64,000 nt of DNA from Streptomyces sp. NBC_00459 (GTDB lineage: Bacteria; Actinomycetota; Actinomycetes; Streptomycetales; Streptomycetaceae), in NCBI RefSeq assembly GCF_036013955.1, contig NZ_CP107903.1:5518001-5582000 (forward strand), read 5' to 3'. Positions within the stretch are counted from its first letter, which is position 1, and the number at the start of each line of letters is the position of its first letter. The notes under the pieces were generated by a model, which did not search any database, was not told the origin of the DNA, and worked only from the letters and a program-made list of their open reading frames with translations. The translations under genes and the position numbers were made by a program. Below, one piece after another: positions 35,338 through 43,724 of the stretch.

Positions 35338-35568
35338 GGGCTGGCGGTACGGGGGACCGGCCTCACGGGCTCCCCGGTTCGTCCGGGGCATGTCGGGAGT
35401 TTCCACAGGCGGCGAAACTCCCTGACGCTGGTCCTGACAGCCGTCGGGTGGTGGGGCGAGACGCGCTCCGGTGACCGGTCGGTGGTGTGCGGGGCCGGCA
35501 CGGTCGTCACCGCCGGTCCTGGCGGCTCGGCGGTAGGACCGGCCGAGCCGACGACAGGTCCTGGCGGC

Positions 35569-36615
35569 TCAATCAGCGATCCGGTCGTCGACCCCTGCCG
35601 CTCCGACGCCTCCTGCCCGGAAGGTGCGGCGATAGGAGGTGGGAGTGACACCGAGGGTCGTCTGTAGGTGCTGCCGCATCGACTGGGCCGTGCCGAAGCC
35701 CGCGTCACGGGCCACCTGGTCGACGGAGAGGTCGGTGGACTCCAGGAGGTGCCGGGCCCGCTCCACGCGCTGCTGGGTGAGCCACTGGCCGGGGCTGACG
35801 CCCACCTCCTCGCGGAACCGGCGGGTGAACGTACGTACCGACATCGACTCCTGCTCGGCCATGTCGCGCAGCTGGAGCGGTTCGTGGAGGCGGCCGAGCG
35901 CCCAGGCGCGGGCGGTGGTCGTGGTCGCCAACTGGGGCTCCGGTACCGGGCGTTGGATGTACTGCGCCTGCCCGCCGTCCCGGTGCGGCGGTACGACCGT
36001 ACGGCGGGCCACGTCGTTTGCGACGGCGGTGCCGTGGTCACGGCGCACCATGTGCAGGCACAGGTCGATCCCGGCCGCGACGCCGGCCGAGGTCAGCACG
36101 TCGCCGTCGTCGATGTACAGGACGTCGGCGTCGACCCTGATGCTCGGGAAAAGCCGCTGGAGGTGCTCGGCGTCGGCCCAGTGCGTGGTGGCCGGGCGGC
36201 CGTCCAGAAGGCCGGCTGCGGCGAGCACGTACACGCCGGTGCAGATCGAGGCGAACCGGGTGCCCGGCCGGATGTGGGCCAGGGCGGCGGCCAGTTCGCC
36301 GGTCAGTACGCCCTCTTCGAAGACCGGGCCGAGTTCGTACGACGCCGGGACGATCACCGTGTCGGCGGTGGCCAGGGTCTCCGGGCCGTGGGCGACCTCG
36401 ATGGCGAAGTCGGCGTCGGTCTCGACCGGGCCCGGCGGCCGGATCGAGCAGGTCACGACCTCGTACAGGTGCCGGCGCCGGGCGTCCCGGGGGCGGCCGA
36501 AGATGCGGTGCGGGATACCCAGCTCGAAGGGAAGCACGCCGTCGAGGGCGAGGACGACCACGCGGTGCGGGCGGAAGTCCGGGTCCGGCTGGGTGTCTTT
36601 CCGCGACAGGGGCAT
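35569..36615 (-). CDS. GlxA-family transcriptional regulator (DJ-1/PfpI domain plus AraC HTH)
   Basis: 348 residues. Residues 18-200 form a DJ-1/PfpI-like domain (VVVLALDGVLPFELGIPHRIFG, FASICTGVYVLAAAGLLDGRPATTHW, LTSAGVAAGIDLCLHMVRRDHG). The C-terminal 100 residues are an AraC-type DNA-binding domain (LQLRDMAEQESMSVRTFTRRFREEVGVSPGQWL, SVDQVARDAGFGTAQSMRQHL). It is divergent from the MFS gene at 36687, which it probably controls. The 231 bases downstream of its stop show only GGTCCTGGCGGCTC repeats. Confidence 0.92.
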   Translation of the reverse strand: MPLSRKDTQPDPDFRPHRVVVLALDGVLPFELGIPHRIFGRPRDARRRHLYEVVTCSIRPPGPVETDADFAIEVAHGPETLATADTVIVPASYELGPVFEEGVLTGELAAALAHIRPGTRFASICTGVYVLAAAGLLDGRPATTHWADAEHLQRLFPSIRVDADVLYIDDGDVLTSAGVAAGIDLCLHMVRRDHGTAVANDVARRTVVPPHRDGGQAQYIQRPVPEPQLATTTTARAWALGRLHEPLQLRDMAEQESMSVRTFTRRFREEVGVSPGQWLTQQRVERARHLLESTDLSVDQVARDAGFGTAQSMRQHLQTTLGVTPTSYRRTFRAGGVGAAGVDDRIAD

Positions 36616-36686
36616 GGCCCGATCCTAGCGAATGCTGGCCTTCCGGCCACTCGATCGGGGAGTGCGCAGGTCGGAAGCTTGACGGT

Positions 36687-38021
36687 GTGACGACGACCTC
36701 CAGACAGACCGCTGATGCCTTCGACGACGCCTCCGGCCGGCTCCGGAAGGCCGGCCCGACCCCGCGCATCCCCATCCACCGGGCCTGGTTCGTCGCCGCC
36801 GTCGCGTTCGTGACGATCATCGGCGCCGCCGCCTTCCGCTCCCTGCCCGGGCTGCTCATCGATCCGCTCCACGATCAGTTCGACTGGTCGCGTGGCACGA
36901 TCGGCGCCGCCGTCTCCATCAACCTCGCGCTCTACGGGCTCACCGCCCCCTTCGCCGCCGCGCTGATGGACCGCTTCGGCATCCGGCGGGTCGTCGCGGT
37001 CGCCCTCGCGGTCATCGCGCTCGGTTCCGGCCTGACCGTGTGGATGACGGCGGCCTGGCAACTGATGCTGTGCTGGGGCCTGTTGGTCGGCCTGGGCACC
37101 GGTTCGATGGCGCTCGCCTTCGCGGCCACGGTCACCAACCGCTGGTTCACCGAGCGCCGGGGCCTGGTGACGGGCATCCTGACCGCCGCCTCGGCCTCCG
37201 GTCAGCTGATCTTCCTGCCGCTGCTGTCGTGGATCATCGAGACCCGCGGCTGGCGCCCGGCGGCGGTGACGGTGTCCCTGGCGGCCCTGACGGTCATCCC
37301 CTTCGTCTGGCTGCTGCTGCGCGACCACCCGGCGGACGTGGGCCTGAAGCCGTACGGGGCAAAGGAGTTCGTACCGAAGCCGGCCCCCGTGCAGGGCGCC
37401 GCGCGGCGAACGGTCCAGGTGCTGCTCTCAGCGGTGCGCACCGGCCCGTTCTGGCTCCTGGCGGGCACCTTCGCGATCTGCGGCGCCTCCACCAACGGCC
37501 TGATCCAGACCCACTTCGTGCCCGCCGCCCACGACCACGGCATGCCCATCACGGCCGCCGCCTCACTGCTCGCCGTCGTCGGGGTCTTCGACGTGGTCGG
37601 CACGATCGCCTCCGGCTGGTTCACCGACCGCTACGACCCGCGCAGACTGTTGGCCGTCTACTACGCGCTGCGGGGCGTCTCGCTCCTGTTCCTGCCTGTG
37701 CTGCTGGGGCCCTCGGTCCACCCACCGATGATCTTCTTCATCGTCTTCTACGGCCTCGACTGGGTCGCCACGGTCCCGCCCACCGTCGCCCTGTGCCGCG
37801 AGCACTACGGAGACGACAGCGCGATCGTCTTCGGCTGGGTCCTCGCCTCCCACCAGGTCGGCGCGGCGCTCGTGGCGTTCCTCGGGGGGATGGCGCGGGA
37901 TGTCTTCGGGGCGTACGACGTGGTCTGGTACGCGTCGGGGGCGCTGTGCGCGGCTGCGGCGTTGATGGCGTTGGTGATACGGCGGCGAGGGCCGGCTCGG
38001 GTGGTGGGAGCGCCGGCCTGA
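36687..38021 (+). CDS. MFS transporter
   Basis: 444 residues, about 12 spans. The family loop is AALMDRFGIRRVVAVALAVIALGSG near residue 95. NRWFTERRGLVTGILTAASASGQLIFLPLLSWIIETRGWR resembles the oxalate/formate-monocarboxylate transporter group. GTG start at 36687, 71 bases from the divergent GlxA-type regulator, its probable controller. The substrate is unknown, perhaps an organic acid. Confidence 0.92.
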   Translation: MTTTSRQTADAFDDASGRLRKAGPTPRIPIHRAWFVAAVAFVTIIGAAAFRSLPGLLIDPLHDQFDWSRGTIGAAVSINLALYGLTAPFAAALMDRFGIRRVVAVALAVIALGSGLTVWMTAAWQLMLCWGLLVGLGTGSMALAFAATVTNRWFTERRGLVTGILTAASASGQLIFLPLLSWIIETRGWRPAAVTVSLAALTVIPFVWLLLRDHPADVGLKPYGAKEFVPKPAPVQGAARRTVQVLLSAVRTGPFWLLAGTFAICGASTNGLIQTHFVPAAHDHGMPITAAASLLAVVGVFDVVGTIASGWFTDRYDPRRLLAVYYALRGVSLLFLPVLLGPSVHPPMIFFIVFYGLDWVATVPPTVALCREHYGDDSAIVFGWVLASHQVGAALVAFLGGMARDVFGAYDVVWYASGALCAAAALMALVIRRRGPARVVGAPA

Positions 38022-38103
38022 GGGATTCCGGCGAGGCTCGGCAGGCATCCGGTCGCGGAGCGAAAGGGTGTAGCGCAGTGAGACACGCAGGGCTACACTC
38101 GGT

Positions 38104-38382
38104 ATGGTGAAGACGATCACTCAGCGTGAGTTCCGCAACAACTCCGCCGCGGTCATGGACGCGGTCGAGGCCGGTGAGACGTACCACATCACGCGCAACG
38201 GCATAGAGGTCGCCGAATTGCGCCCCCTGACGCGTCGACGCAGGCCGAGCGCCGAGCAGTTGGTCGCTCGGCACCGCATGCTTCCGCATGTGGACTACGC
38301 GCAGATGCGTGCGGAGGCGGACGAACTGTTCGAGGGTGAGGAACGAGTCGATGACGACCCGTGGGAGCGCAGGCGTGGCTGA
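38104..38382 (+). CDS. Phd/YefM-family antitoxin
   Basis: 92 residues. The N-terminal Phd fold is plain: KTITQREFRNNSAAVMDAVEAGETYHITRNGIEVAELRPL. The acidic C-terminus (AQMRAEADELFEGEERVDDDPWERR) should wrap the toxin. It overlaps the PIN toxin gene downstream by 8 bases, the normal order antitoxin then toxin. Autoregulation of its own promoter is expected for the family. Confidence 0.93.
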   Translation: MVKTITQREFRNNSAAVMDAVEAGETYHITRNGIEVAELRPLTRRRRPSAEQLVARHRMLPHVDYAQMRAEADELFEGEERVDDDPWERRRG

Positions 38383-38779
38383 CCGACTCCCTACGGGCGT
38401 CCTCGACACCTGCGCCTACATTGACCTGGGTACCCTCAACCCGGAGGCTCTTCCCGTCGCGCCAGAACTCACCGCTGTGACACTCGCTGAGCTGCAGCAG
38501 GGTGTGGCCATGGCGAAGGATCCCGCCGCGAGGGCAGCCCGGATGGAGAAACTGGGAGCAGCGGTCGCGGACTTCGACCCCCTGCCGTTCGACGGGGACG
38601 CCGCTGCCAGGTACGGCACCCTGGTTGCGCTGACCATCGCGGCCAACAGGGACCCCCGTCCGCGTCGCATGGACCTGATGATCGCCGCTATCGCCTCGGT
38701 GAGAGGCCTGCCGCTCTACACGCGGAACGCGGACGACTTCAAGGGACTGGAGGGCGCGGTGACCGTGGTCTCCGTCTGA
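38375..38779 (+). CDS. PIN-domain toxin ribonuclease (VapC-like)
   Basis: 134 residues from the GTG at 38375, with GGGAG 7 bases upstream; an in-frame ATG at 38351 is the alternative. The acidic PIN active site is complete: Asp11 (GVLDTCAYIDL), Glu39 (TLAELQQG), Asp100 (RRMDLMIAAIA) and Asp120/121 (RNADDFKGL). It should cleave RNA when freed from the Phd-type antitoxin. Confidence 0.93.
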   Translation: MADRLPTGVLDTCAYIDLGTLNPEALPVAPELTAVTLAELQQGVAMAKDPAARAARMEKLGAAVADFDPLPFDGDAAARYGTLVALTIAANRDPRPRRMDLMIAAIASVRGLPLYTRNADDFKGLEGAVTVVSV

Positions 38780-38879
38780 CCGGGGTCCCGTCGGTTTCCC
38801 GAGCGCAGCGGCTACACGCGGTGTCGCCAGATCGAGGATGTGCCGTTGCCGCGCGGGAGGTGCATCCTGCTCGGGCCTC

Positions 38880-38934
38880 GTTGCCGGTGCTCATGTCATC
38901 GGCAACGGTCCGGTGACCCGGGAGGGTCCGGGTC
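38880..38934. terminator. Two hairpins between convergent genes
   Basis: GTTGCCG (38880-38886) pairs with CGGCAAC (38900-38906). GACCCGG (38915-38921) pairs with CCGGGTC (38928-38934). They lie between the toxin gene and the stop of the leftward flavin reductase gene; the second touches that stop codon. Either could end transcription from one or both sides. Confidence 0.55.
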
Positions 38935-39562
38935 AGATGAACTGCCCACGATGGAACAGCAGCGGAGTGCCTTCGTCCTCGCCCGTCCCCAGCGCCTCCA
39001 CCCGTCCTACGACGATCAGGTGGTCCCCGCCCGTGTGCACCGCCTGGATCGTGCAGTCGATCCAGGCCGCCGCGCCCGCCAGGCGCGGGGAGCCGGAGAC
39101 GGGCGTCGGCTCGTGGTCGACCCCCGCGAACTTGTCCGCGCCGCTCCTCGCGAACCCGCGGCACAACTCGCCCTGCCCGGCGCCCAGTACGTTGACGCAG
39201 AAGACGCCCGCACGCGCGATGAGCGGCCAAGTCCTCGACGTACGGCCGACCATGAAGACGACGAGGGGCGGGTCGAGGGAGAGGGCGGCGAAGGACTGGC
39301 AGGCGAAGCCGGCGGGGGTGGTCCCGCCCTCGGCGGCCGGGGCGGTGATGACGGTGACGCCGGTGGCGAAGTTGCCCAGCACGCGCCGGAATTCGGCCGG
39401 GGGGACCGGCGCCCGCTCGTCCTCGCCGACCGCCCGTAAGTCCGGCCGGGGCAGCGCCTCGACGGGGACCGCGATGGTGGGCGCTGCTGTGGGTGCCCCG
39501 ACCGACCTGAGATAACGGACGGCAGCCGCCGCCATTCCTGCTTGTCCCAACATACGGTCCAT
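38933..39562 (-). CDS. Flavin reductase (HpaC/HsaB-like)
   Basis: About 209 residues from the ATG at 39562; ATG at 39553 is possible, and neither has a clear ribosome site. The flavin-reductase fold shows EFRRVLGNFATGVTVITAP, GFACQSFAALSLDPPLVVFMVGRTSRTWP, FCVNVLGAGQGELCRGFA, and a C-terminal HLIVVGRVEALG. It supplies reduced FMN/FAD to a two-component monooxygenase, as HsaB does in steroid ring hydroxylation. No oxygenase partner lies in the window. It has a TTA codon at 39437-39439. Operator copy 4 lies just upstream. Confidence 0.88.
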   Translation of the reverse strand: MDRMLGQAGMAAAAVRYLRSVGAPTAAPTIAVPVEALPRPDLRAVGEDERAPVPPAEFRRVLGNFATGVTVITAPAAEGGTTPAGFACQSFAALSLDPPLVVFMVGRTSRTWPLIARAGVFCVNVLGAGQGELCRGFARSGADKFAGVDHEPTPVSGSPRLAGAAAWIDCTIQAVHTGGDHLIVVGRVEALGTGEDEGTPLLFHRGQFI

Positions 39563-39565
39563 TGG

Positions 39566-39584
39566 AACTGACGGAGCGTCAGAA
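39566..39584. promoter_or_regulatory. Operator copy 4 (upstream of flavin reductase)
   Basis: AACTGACGGAGCGTCAGAA, 4 bases upstream of the ATG at 39562 and 20 bases after the end of the enoyl-CoA hydratase gene. This position argues for a separate promoter for the flavin reductase with a very short or no leader. Confidence 0.7.
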
Positions 39585-39603
39585 GTGAAGCCCCGCAAGG
39601 CAG

Positions 39604-40476
39604 TCAGCTGCCGCCGTAGCGAGGGCTCCGCCGCTCGACGAAGCTCGCCACCCCTTCCCGTGCGTCCGCCGTCGTCATGTTGATCTCCTGGGCCGTGGCC
39701 TCGGCGGCGAAGGCGGTGGCCCGGTCGGAGTCGAGGGAGGCGTTGACCAGTTGCTTGGTGAGGGCGAGGGCGCGGGTCGGGCCGGTGGCCAGGCGCTCCG
39801 CCCATTCGCGGGCCGTCTTGTGGAGGTCCTCGGCCGGGACGACCCGGTTGACCAGTCCCAGGCGCTCGGCGTCCGGGGCCGTCAGCGCGTCGCCGAAGAA
39901 CATCAGCTCCTTCGCGCGCTGCGGGCCGATCAGTCGGGGGAGCAGGTACGCTCCGCCGCCGTCCGGGACCAGCCCCCGGTGTACGAACACCTCGATGAAC
40001 CTCGCCGACTCCGCTGCCAGGACCAGGTCGCAGGCCAGGGCCAGGTGGGCGCCCAGGCCGGCCGCCGTGCCGTTCACCGCCGCGATGACCGGCTTCTCGC
40101 AGTCGAGGACGGCCGAGATCAGGCGCTGGGCGCCCAGGCGGATGACGCGGGCCACGTCACCGGCGATCCGCTCCCCGCCGGCCTGTCCCTGCCCGCCTCG
40201 CAGGTCCGCGCCCGTGCAGAAGCCGCGGCCCGTTCCGGTCAGCACGACGGCTCGTACGGCGGGGTCGGCGGAGGCGTCCGAGAAAAGTTGGATGAGACGT
40301 TCTCGCTGGTCAGGGGTGATGGCGTTGAGGGATTCGGGGCGGTTGAGAGTGATCCACGAGACCTGATTGTCAGTGGCGTGCAGTACCAATGAATCAGCTG
40401 ACGAAGCGGATTTTTTCTTGTCTTCCGGGTCTTCCGGAAATTTCGGCGTGCTGGATTCTTCGGGGGAGGAAGTCAT
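39604..40476 (-). CDS. Enoyl-CoA hydratase/isomerase (crotonase family)
   Basis: 290 residues. A charged tail of about 28 residues precedes the crotonase fold: VSWITLNRPESLNAITPDQRERL, VLTGTGRGFCTGADLRGG (oxyanion hole), AVNGTAAGLGAHLALACDLVLAAESARFIEVFVHRGLVPDGGGAYLLPRLIG. The catalytic positions read as a hydratase with one Glu-like position altered (VPDGGG). It follows the ADP-forming ligase by 40 bases in the same operon. Role: hydration of an enoyl-CoA. Confidence 0.92.
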   Translation of the reverse strand: MTSSPEESSTPKFPEDPEDKKKSASSADSLVLHATDNQVSWITLNRPESLNAITPDQRERLIQLFSDASADPAVRAVVLTGTGRGFCTGADLRGGQGQAGGERIAGDVARVIRLGAQRLISAVLDCEKPVIAAVNGTAAGLGAHLALACDLVLAAESARFIEVFVHRGLVPDGGGAYLLPRLIGPQRAKELMFFGDALTAPDAERLGLVNRVVPAEDLHKTAREWAERLATGPTRALALTKQLVNASLDSDRATAFAAEATAQEINMTTADAREGVASFVERRSPRYGGS

Positions 40477-40516
40477 GAGGGTGCTGCTCCGTTTCTTGTG
40501 GCGGCCAGGCAGGCGG

Positions 40517-42784
40517 CTAGGGCAGTGGCTGATGCACCACGCCCTGGTCCTCCGGACCCGGTCCGCACACCGCCAGCGCGTCCAGCGCCACCGCCCCCTG
40601 CCCTCTGGGCAGCACCATCAGCGGGTTGATGTCCAACTCCGCCAGCTCGTCCCCGAGTTCCAGCGCCATGCGCTGCACCCGCATGACGACCTCGACGAGC
40701 GCGTCCAGGTCGGCCGGGGGGCGCCCCCGGACCCCGTCGAGCAGGGCACGCCCGCGCAGCTCGGTCAGCATGTCCCGCGCCTGCACCTCGCCGAAGGGCG
40801 GCACGCGTACGGCGGTGTCCTGGAGCACCTCCACGAGTACCCCGCCGAGCCCTACGGTCACCGTCGGGCCGAACAGGTCGTCGTGCGTGACACCGACGAC
40901 CATCTCGACGCCCCGCTCGACCATCTGGCACACGAGTACGCCGTCCAGGTCCACGCCCTCGTAGCGGGCGATGTCGGTCAGCTCGCGATAGGCGTCCCGG
41001 ACCTGGCTGGCCGAGGTCAGCCCGATCTTCACCAGCCCGAGTTCCGTCTTGTGCGCGATCTGGCCGCCCGACGCCTTCATCACCACCGGGTAGCCCACCA
41101 GCCCCGCCGCCCGGACGGCCGCCGCCGCGCTGGTCACCAACTGCTCGCGCGGCACCCGGATCCCGTACGCGCGCAGCAGCAGCTTGGCAGCGTGCTCGCT
41201 CAGGGCTTCGCCCGGCCGCATCAGCGCCCGCGCCTTGCGGAAACTGGGCGACGGGGTGCGCGGTGCCTCGTCGAAGGGGGAGCGGTAGGAGGCGGTGAAC
41301 CGGGCGTGGTCGAGGTGGGCGCGGACGGCGGTCACGCAGTTCGCGAAGGTACGGAAGGTGGCCACCCGGGAGGAGCCGAGCAGCGTCTCGCGGTACGCCG
41401 CCTCGGTGCCGACCGGCGAGCCCCAGATCACGCACACCAGCTTGTCCGTCTGCTCGGCCGCGTCCACGAGGTCCTGCGCGAGCTTGTCGCTCATCGGGGG
41501 GAAGGGACCGGTGATGGGGCAGACCAGGACGCCCACCGCCGGGTCGGCGAGGATCGCGTCGATGATCTTCCGGCCGCGCCAGTCGCCGACCGGATGCCCG
41601 CCGCTGTCGATCGGGTTGGCCACGTTCAGGTAGTCGGGTATCCACTGGTGCAGCTCGGTCTGCTTGCCGGCGGACAGCTGCGGCAGCTTCAGCCCGGCCT
41701 CGGTGGCCAGGTCCGCGAAGTGCGCGCCCGTGCCGCCCGAGATCGAATAGACGGCGACCCCGTCGGCGAGCGGGCGGCGGGCGCGGGCCAACAGGGCCGA
41801 GGTGTCCTGGAGTTGGTCGAGTCCGTCGACGCGGATCACTCCGTACTGCCGCATCGCCGCGTCCACCACCGCGTCCGCGCCGGTCAGTTTGCCGGTGTGG
41901 GAGGCGGCGGTGCGGGCGCCGGTCTCGGTGCGGCCCACCTTGACCGCGACGACGGGTACTCCGCGCCGGGCGGCCCGGTCGGCGGCCAGGAGAAAGGAGC
42001 GGCCGTCCTTCAGACCCTCGACGTAGCAGGCGATGGCGCCCACCTCGGGCCGCTCGGAGAAGTAGGAGATGAAGTCGGCGGTCTCCAGATCGGCCTCGTT
42101 GCCGGTGGGGGCCCAGTGGGAGAGGCGGATGCCGAGTTCCTGGAGGGCGAAGACGGGCCGGCCCTGGTGGCCGGACTGGGTGATGAGGGCGATCGCGGGG
42201 CCGTCGAGGTCCTCGCGGAAGTTCTCGAAGGCGTTGAGGTTGGTGTTCGGGCCGAGCAGCCGCAGGCCGGAGCGGCGTACGGCGGCGGACAGCCGGGCCT
42301 GTGCCTCCGCGCCCGCCTCGCCCGTCTCCGCGAACCCTGAGGCGAAGGCGACGGCGAACTTCACCTTGGCCTCGGCGAGTTGCTCGACCACGGGAAGGGG
42401 GTCGGCGACCAGCAGTACGGCGAGATCGACCTGTTCGGGCAGGTCCGCGACAGAGGGGAAGCAGGGTATGCCGAAGACGGCCTCGCGAGTCGGGTGCACC
42501 GGGTGCAGCCGGGCACCGACCCGCTCGGCCCACGCCAGCAACTGCCGCGTGATACCTGTGTTCGGCCGCCCCTCGGCGTCCGAGGCGCCGACCACCGCGA
42601 GGGACTCGGGTCGGAAGAAGCGGTCGAGATCGGGCACGCCGGCGTACAACGGCCGACCGCTGACATCGAGGTCGTCGACATCGGCGGGCCTGCCGTGCAC
42701 GACCGGCGAGGGCTGCTCGCCGCAGGCGATGACCCGGGCCCGGCGGGAGTCGGTGGTGAGGGTGCCGTGGGTTGATCCAAGCAT
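40517..42784 (-). CDS. ADP-forming acyl-CoA synthetase (fused subunits)
   Basis: 755 residues from the ATG at 42784. The N-terminal half is a CoA-binding and ligase domain: FFRPESLAVVGASDAEGRPNTGITRQLLAW, LGPNTNLNAFENF, and AIALITQSGHQGRPVFALQELG with the phospho-His. The C-terminal half is an ATP-grasp domain (LRAYGIRVPREQLVTSAAAAVRAAGLVGYPVVMKASGGQIAHKTELGLVKIGL, ELDINPLMVLPRG). It makes acyl-CoA with ATP to ADP, or runs in reverse to recover ATP. Two operators precede it; the enoyl-CoA hydratase follows. Confidence 0.92.
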   Translation of the reverse strand: MLGSTHGTLTTDSRRARVIACGEQPSPVVHGRPADVDDLDVSGRPLYAGVPDLDRFFRPESLAVVGASDAEGRPNTGITRQLLAWAERVGARLHPVHPTREAVFGIPCFPSVADLPEQVDLAVLLVADPLPVVEQLAEAKVKFAVAFASGFAETGEAGAEAQARLSAAVRRSGLRLLGPNTNLNAFENFREDLDGPAIALITQSGHQGRPVFALQELGIRLSHWAPTGNEADLETADFISYFSERPEVGAIACYVEGLKDGRSFLLAADRAARRGVPVVAVKVGRTETGARTAASHTGKLTGADAVVDAAMRQYGVIRVDGLDQLQDTSALLARARRPLADGVAVYSISGGTGAHFADLATEAGLKLPQLSAGKQTELHQWIPDYLNVANPIDSGGHPVGDWRGRKIIDAILADPAVGVLVCPITGPFPPMSDKLAQDLVDAAEQTDKLVCVIWGSPVGTEAAYRETLLGSSRVATFRTFANCVTAVRAHLDHARFTASYRSPFDEAPRTPSPSFRKARALMRPGEALSEHAAKLLLRAYGIRVPREQLVTSAAAAVRAAGLVGYPVVMKASGGQIAHKTELGLVKIGLTSASQVRDAYRELTDIARYEGVDLDGVLVCQMVERGVEMVVGVTHDDLFGPTVTVGLGGVLVEVLQDTAVRVPPFGEVQARDMLTELRGRALLDGVRGRPPADLDALVEVVMRVQRMALELGDELAELDINPLMVLPRGQGAVALDALAVCGPGPEDQGVVHQPLP

Positions 42785-43136
42785 CGGTCCACCCGATCCT
42801 GTGTGACAGCCAAATAACTGACGTAGTGTCAGGTTACTGAACTGACACTCCGTCAGGAACCGGCGTGCGAGGAACTTCTTCACTACGGCCGCGAACTCCC
42901 GGACCGGGCGGGGGTGGACAACCGGGCGTTCGTACGCCTTCCAGTCGTGCGGCGACACCGTGTTGCCCGGTGCGATCGCTGTGGTCGTCCTCCTCCGGCG
43001 AGCAGGACGGGCGACAGGTTCGCGGTCGGCCCGGAGGGGGCGAACAGTTGAACAGTTGAGCGAAACCGGTGGTCGGTCCGTGGGCGGCGGAGGAACGGGG
43101 CGTACGAGGTCTGTCCGCCTCCTGCTACCGGAATTC
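42785..43136. other. Promoter region of the ligase operon and flank of the IS element
   Basis: 352 bases with no gene. It contains operator copies 5 and 6 at 42816-42858 and then G/C-rich sequence with CCGGGCGGGGG and a direct repeat CAGTTGA at about 43046-43060, up to the left end of the IS element. Confidence 0.5.
42816..42858. promoter_or_regulatory. Operator copies 5 and 6 (paired, upstream of ADP-forming ligase)
   Basis: AACTGACGTAGTGTCAGGT (42816-42834) and AACTGACACTCCGTCAGGA (42840-42858) lie 24 bases apart start to start, roughly two helical turns. They are 32 and 56 bases upstream of the ligase ATG. This is the only tandem pair in the window and suggests cooperative binding. Confidence 0.7.
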
Positions 43137-43288
43137 ATTCGCAGTGCATCGGCCTTCAGGCCGGTGGTGAGGCGAATCTGATGATGGCGACGCGGAGCGT
43201 CGCGGATTCAGGTCCGGTGCAGCCGGACACCGCAGTTCCTCGCCTGCGGGGCGTCGCGCGGGCTGGTCCCGGTGGAGCCGGGGGAACT

Positions 43289-43705
43289 TCACACCGGCCG
43301 GTTCTGCTGTTCGATGTACTGCCTGACCACGGTGAGCGGGGCGCCGCCGACGGTTCCGGCGAAGTAGGAGCCCGACCAGAGCTTGTTGGCCCGCCAGTAG
43401 TGGCGTACCAGGTCGGGAAACTCCTGGCGCAGGCGGCGGGAGGAGACGCCCTTGAGGGAGTTGACCAGCTTGGTCACGGCAACCTTGGGCGGGAAGTTCA
43501 CCAGGAGATGGACGTGGTTGTCCTCGCCGTTGAACTCCACCAACTCGCACTCGAAGTCCGTACACACCGACCGCATGATCTCCTCCAGGCGCGTCAGATG
43601 AACATCGGTGAACACCCTGTGCCGGAACTTGGTCACGAAGACCAAGTGGACGTGCATCACGAAAGCACAGTGCCTACCAGTTCTGATCTTCTGCATATCG
43701 CCCAT
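43289..43705 (-). CDS. tnpA: IS200/IS605 transposase TnpA (Y1 HUH single-strand transposase)
   Basis: 138 residues from the ATG at 43705. The HUH pair is His64 and His66 (GEDNHVHLLVNFPP); the catalytic Tyr is Tyr130 (VVRQYIEQQ). The hydrophobic start MHVHLVFVTKFRHRVF is typical. All catalytic residues are present, so the enzyme is probably active. Its start is 19 bases from the tnpB start on the other strand. Confidence 0.95.
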   Translation of the reverse strand: MGDMQKIRTGRHCAFVMHVHLVFVTKFRHRVFTDVHLTRLEEIMRSVCTDFECELVEFNGEDNHVHLLVNFPPKVAVTKLVNSLKGVSSRRLRQEFPDLVRHYWRANKLWSGSYFAGTVGGAPLTVVRQYIEQQNRPV

Positions 43706-43724
43706 AACCCAAGTATGTATCGTG

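Noticed and set aside
40367..42340. 657-codon plus-strand frame opposite the ADP-forming ligase
   Set aside because: Low-complexity His/Arg/Gly composition, no ribosome site, and the minus strand encodes a complete ligase with all motifs.
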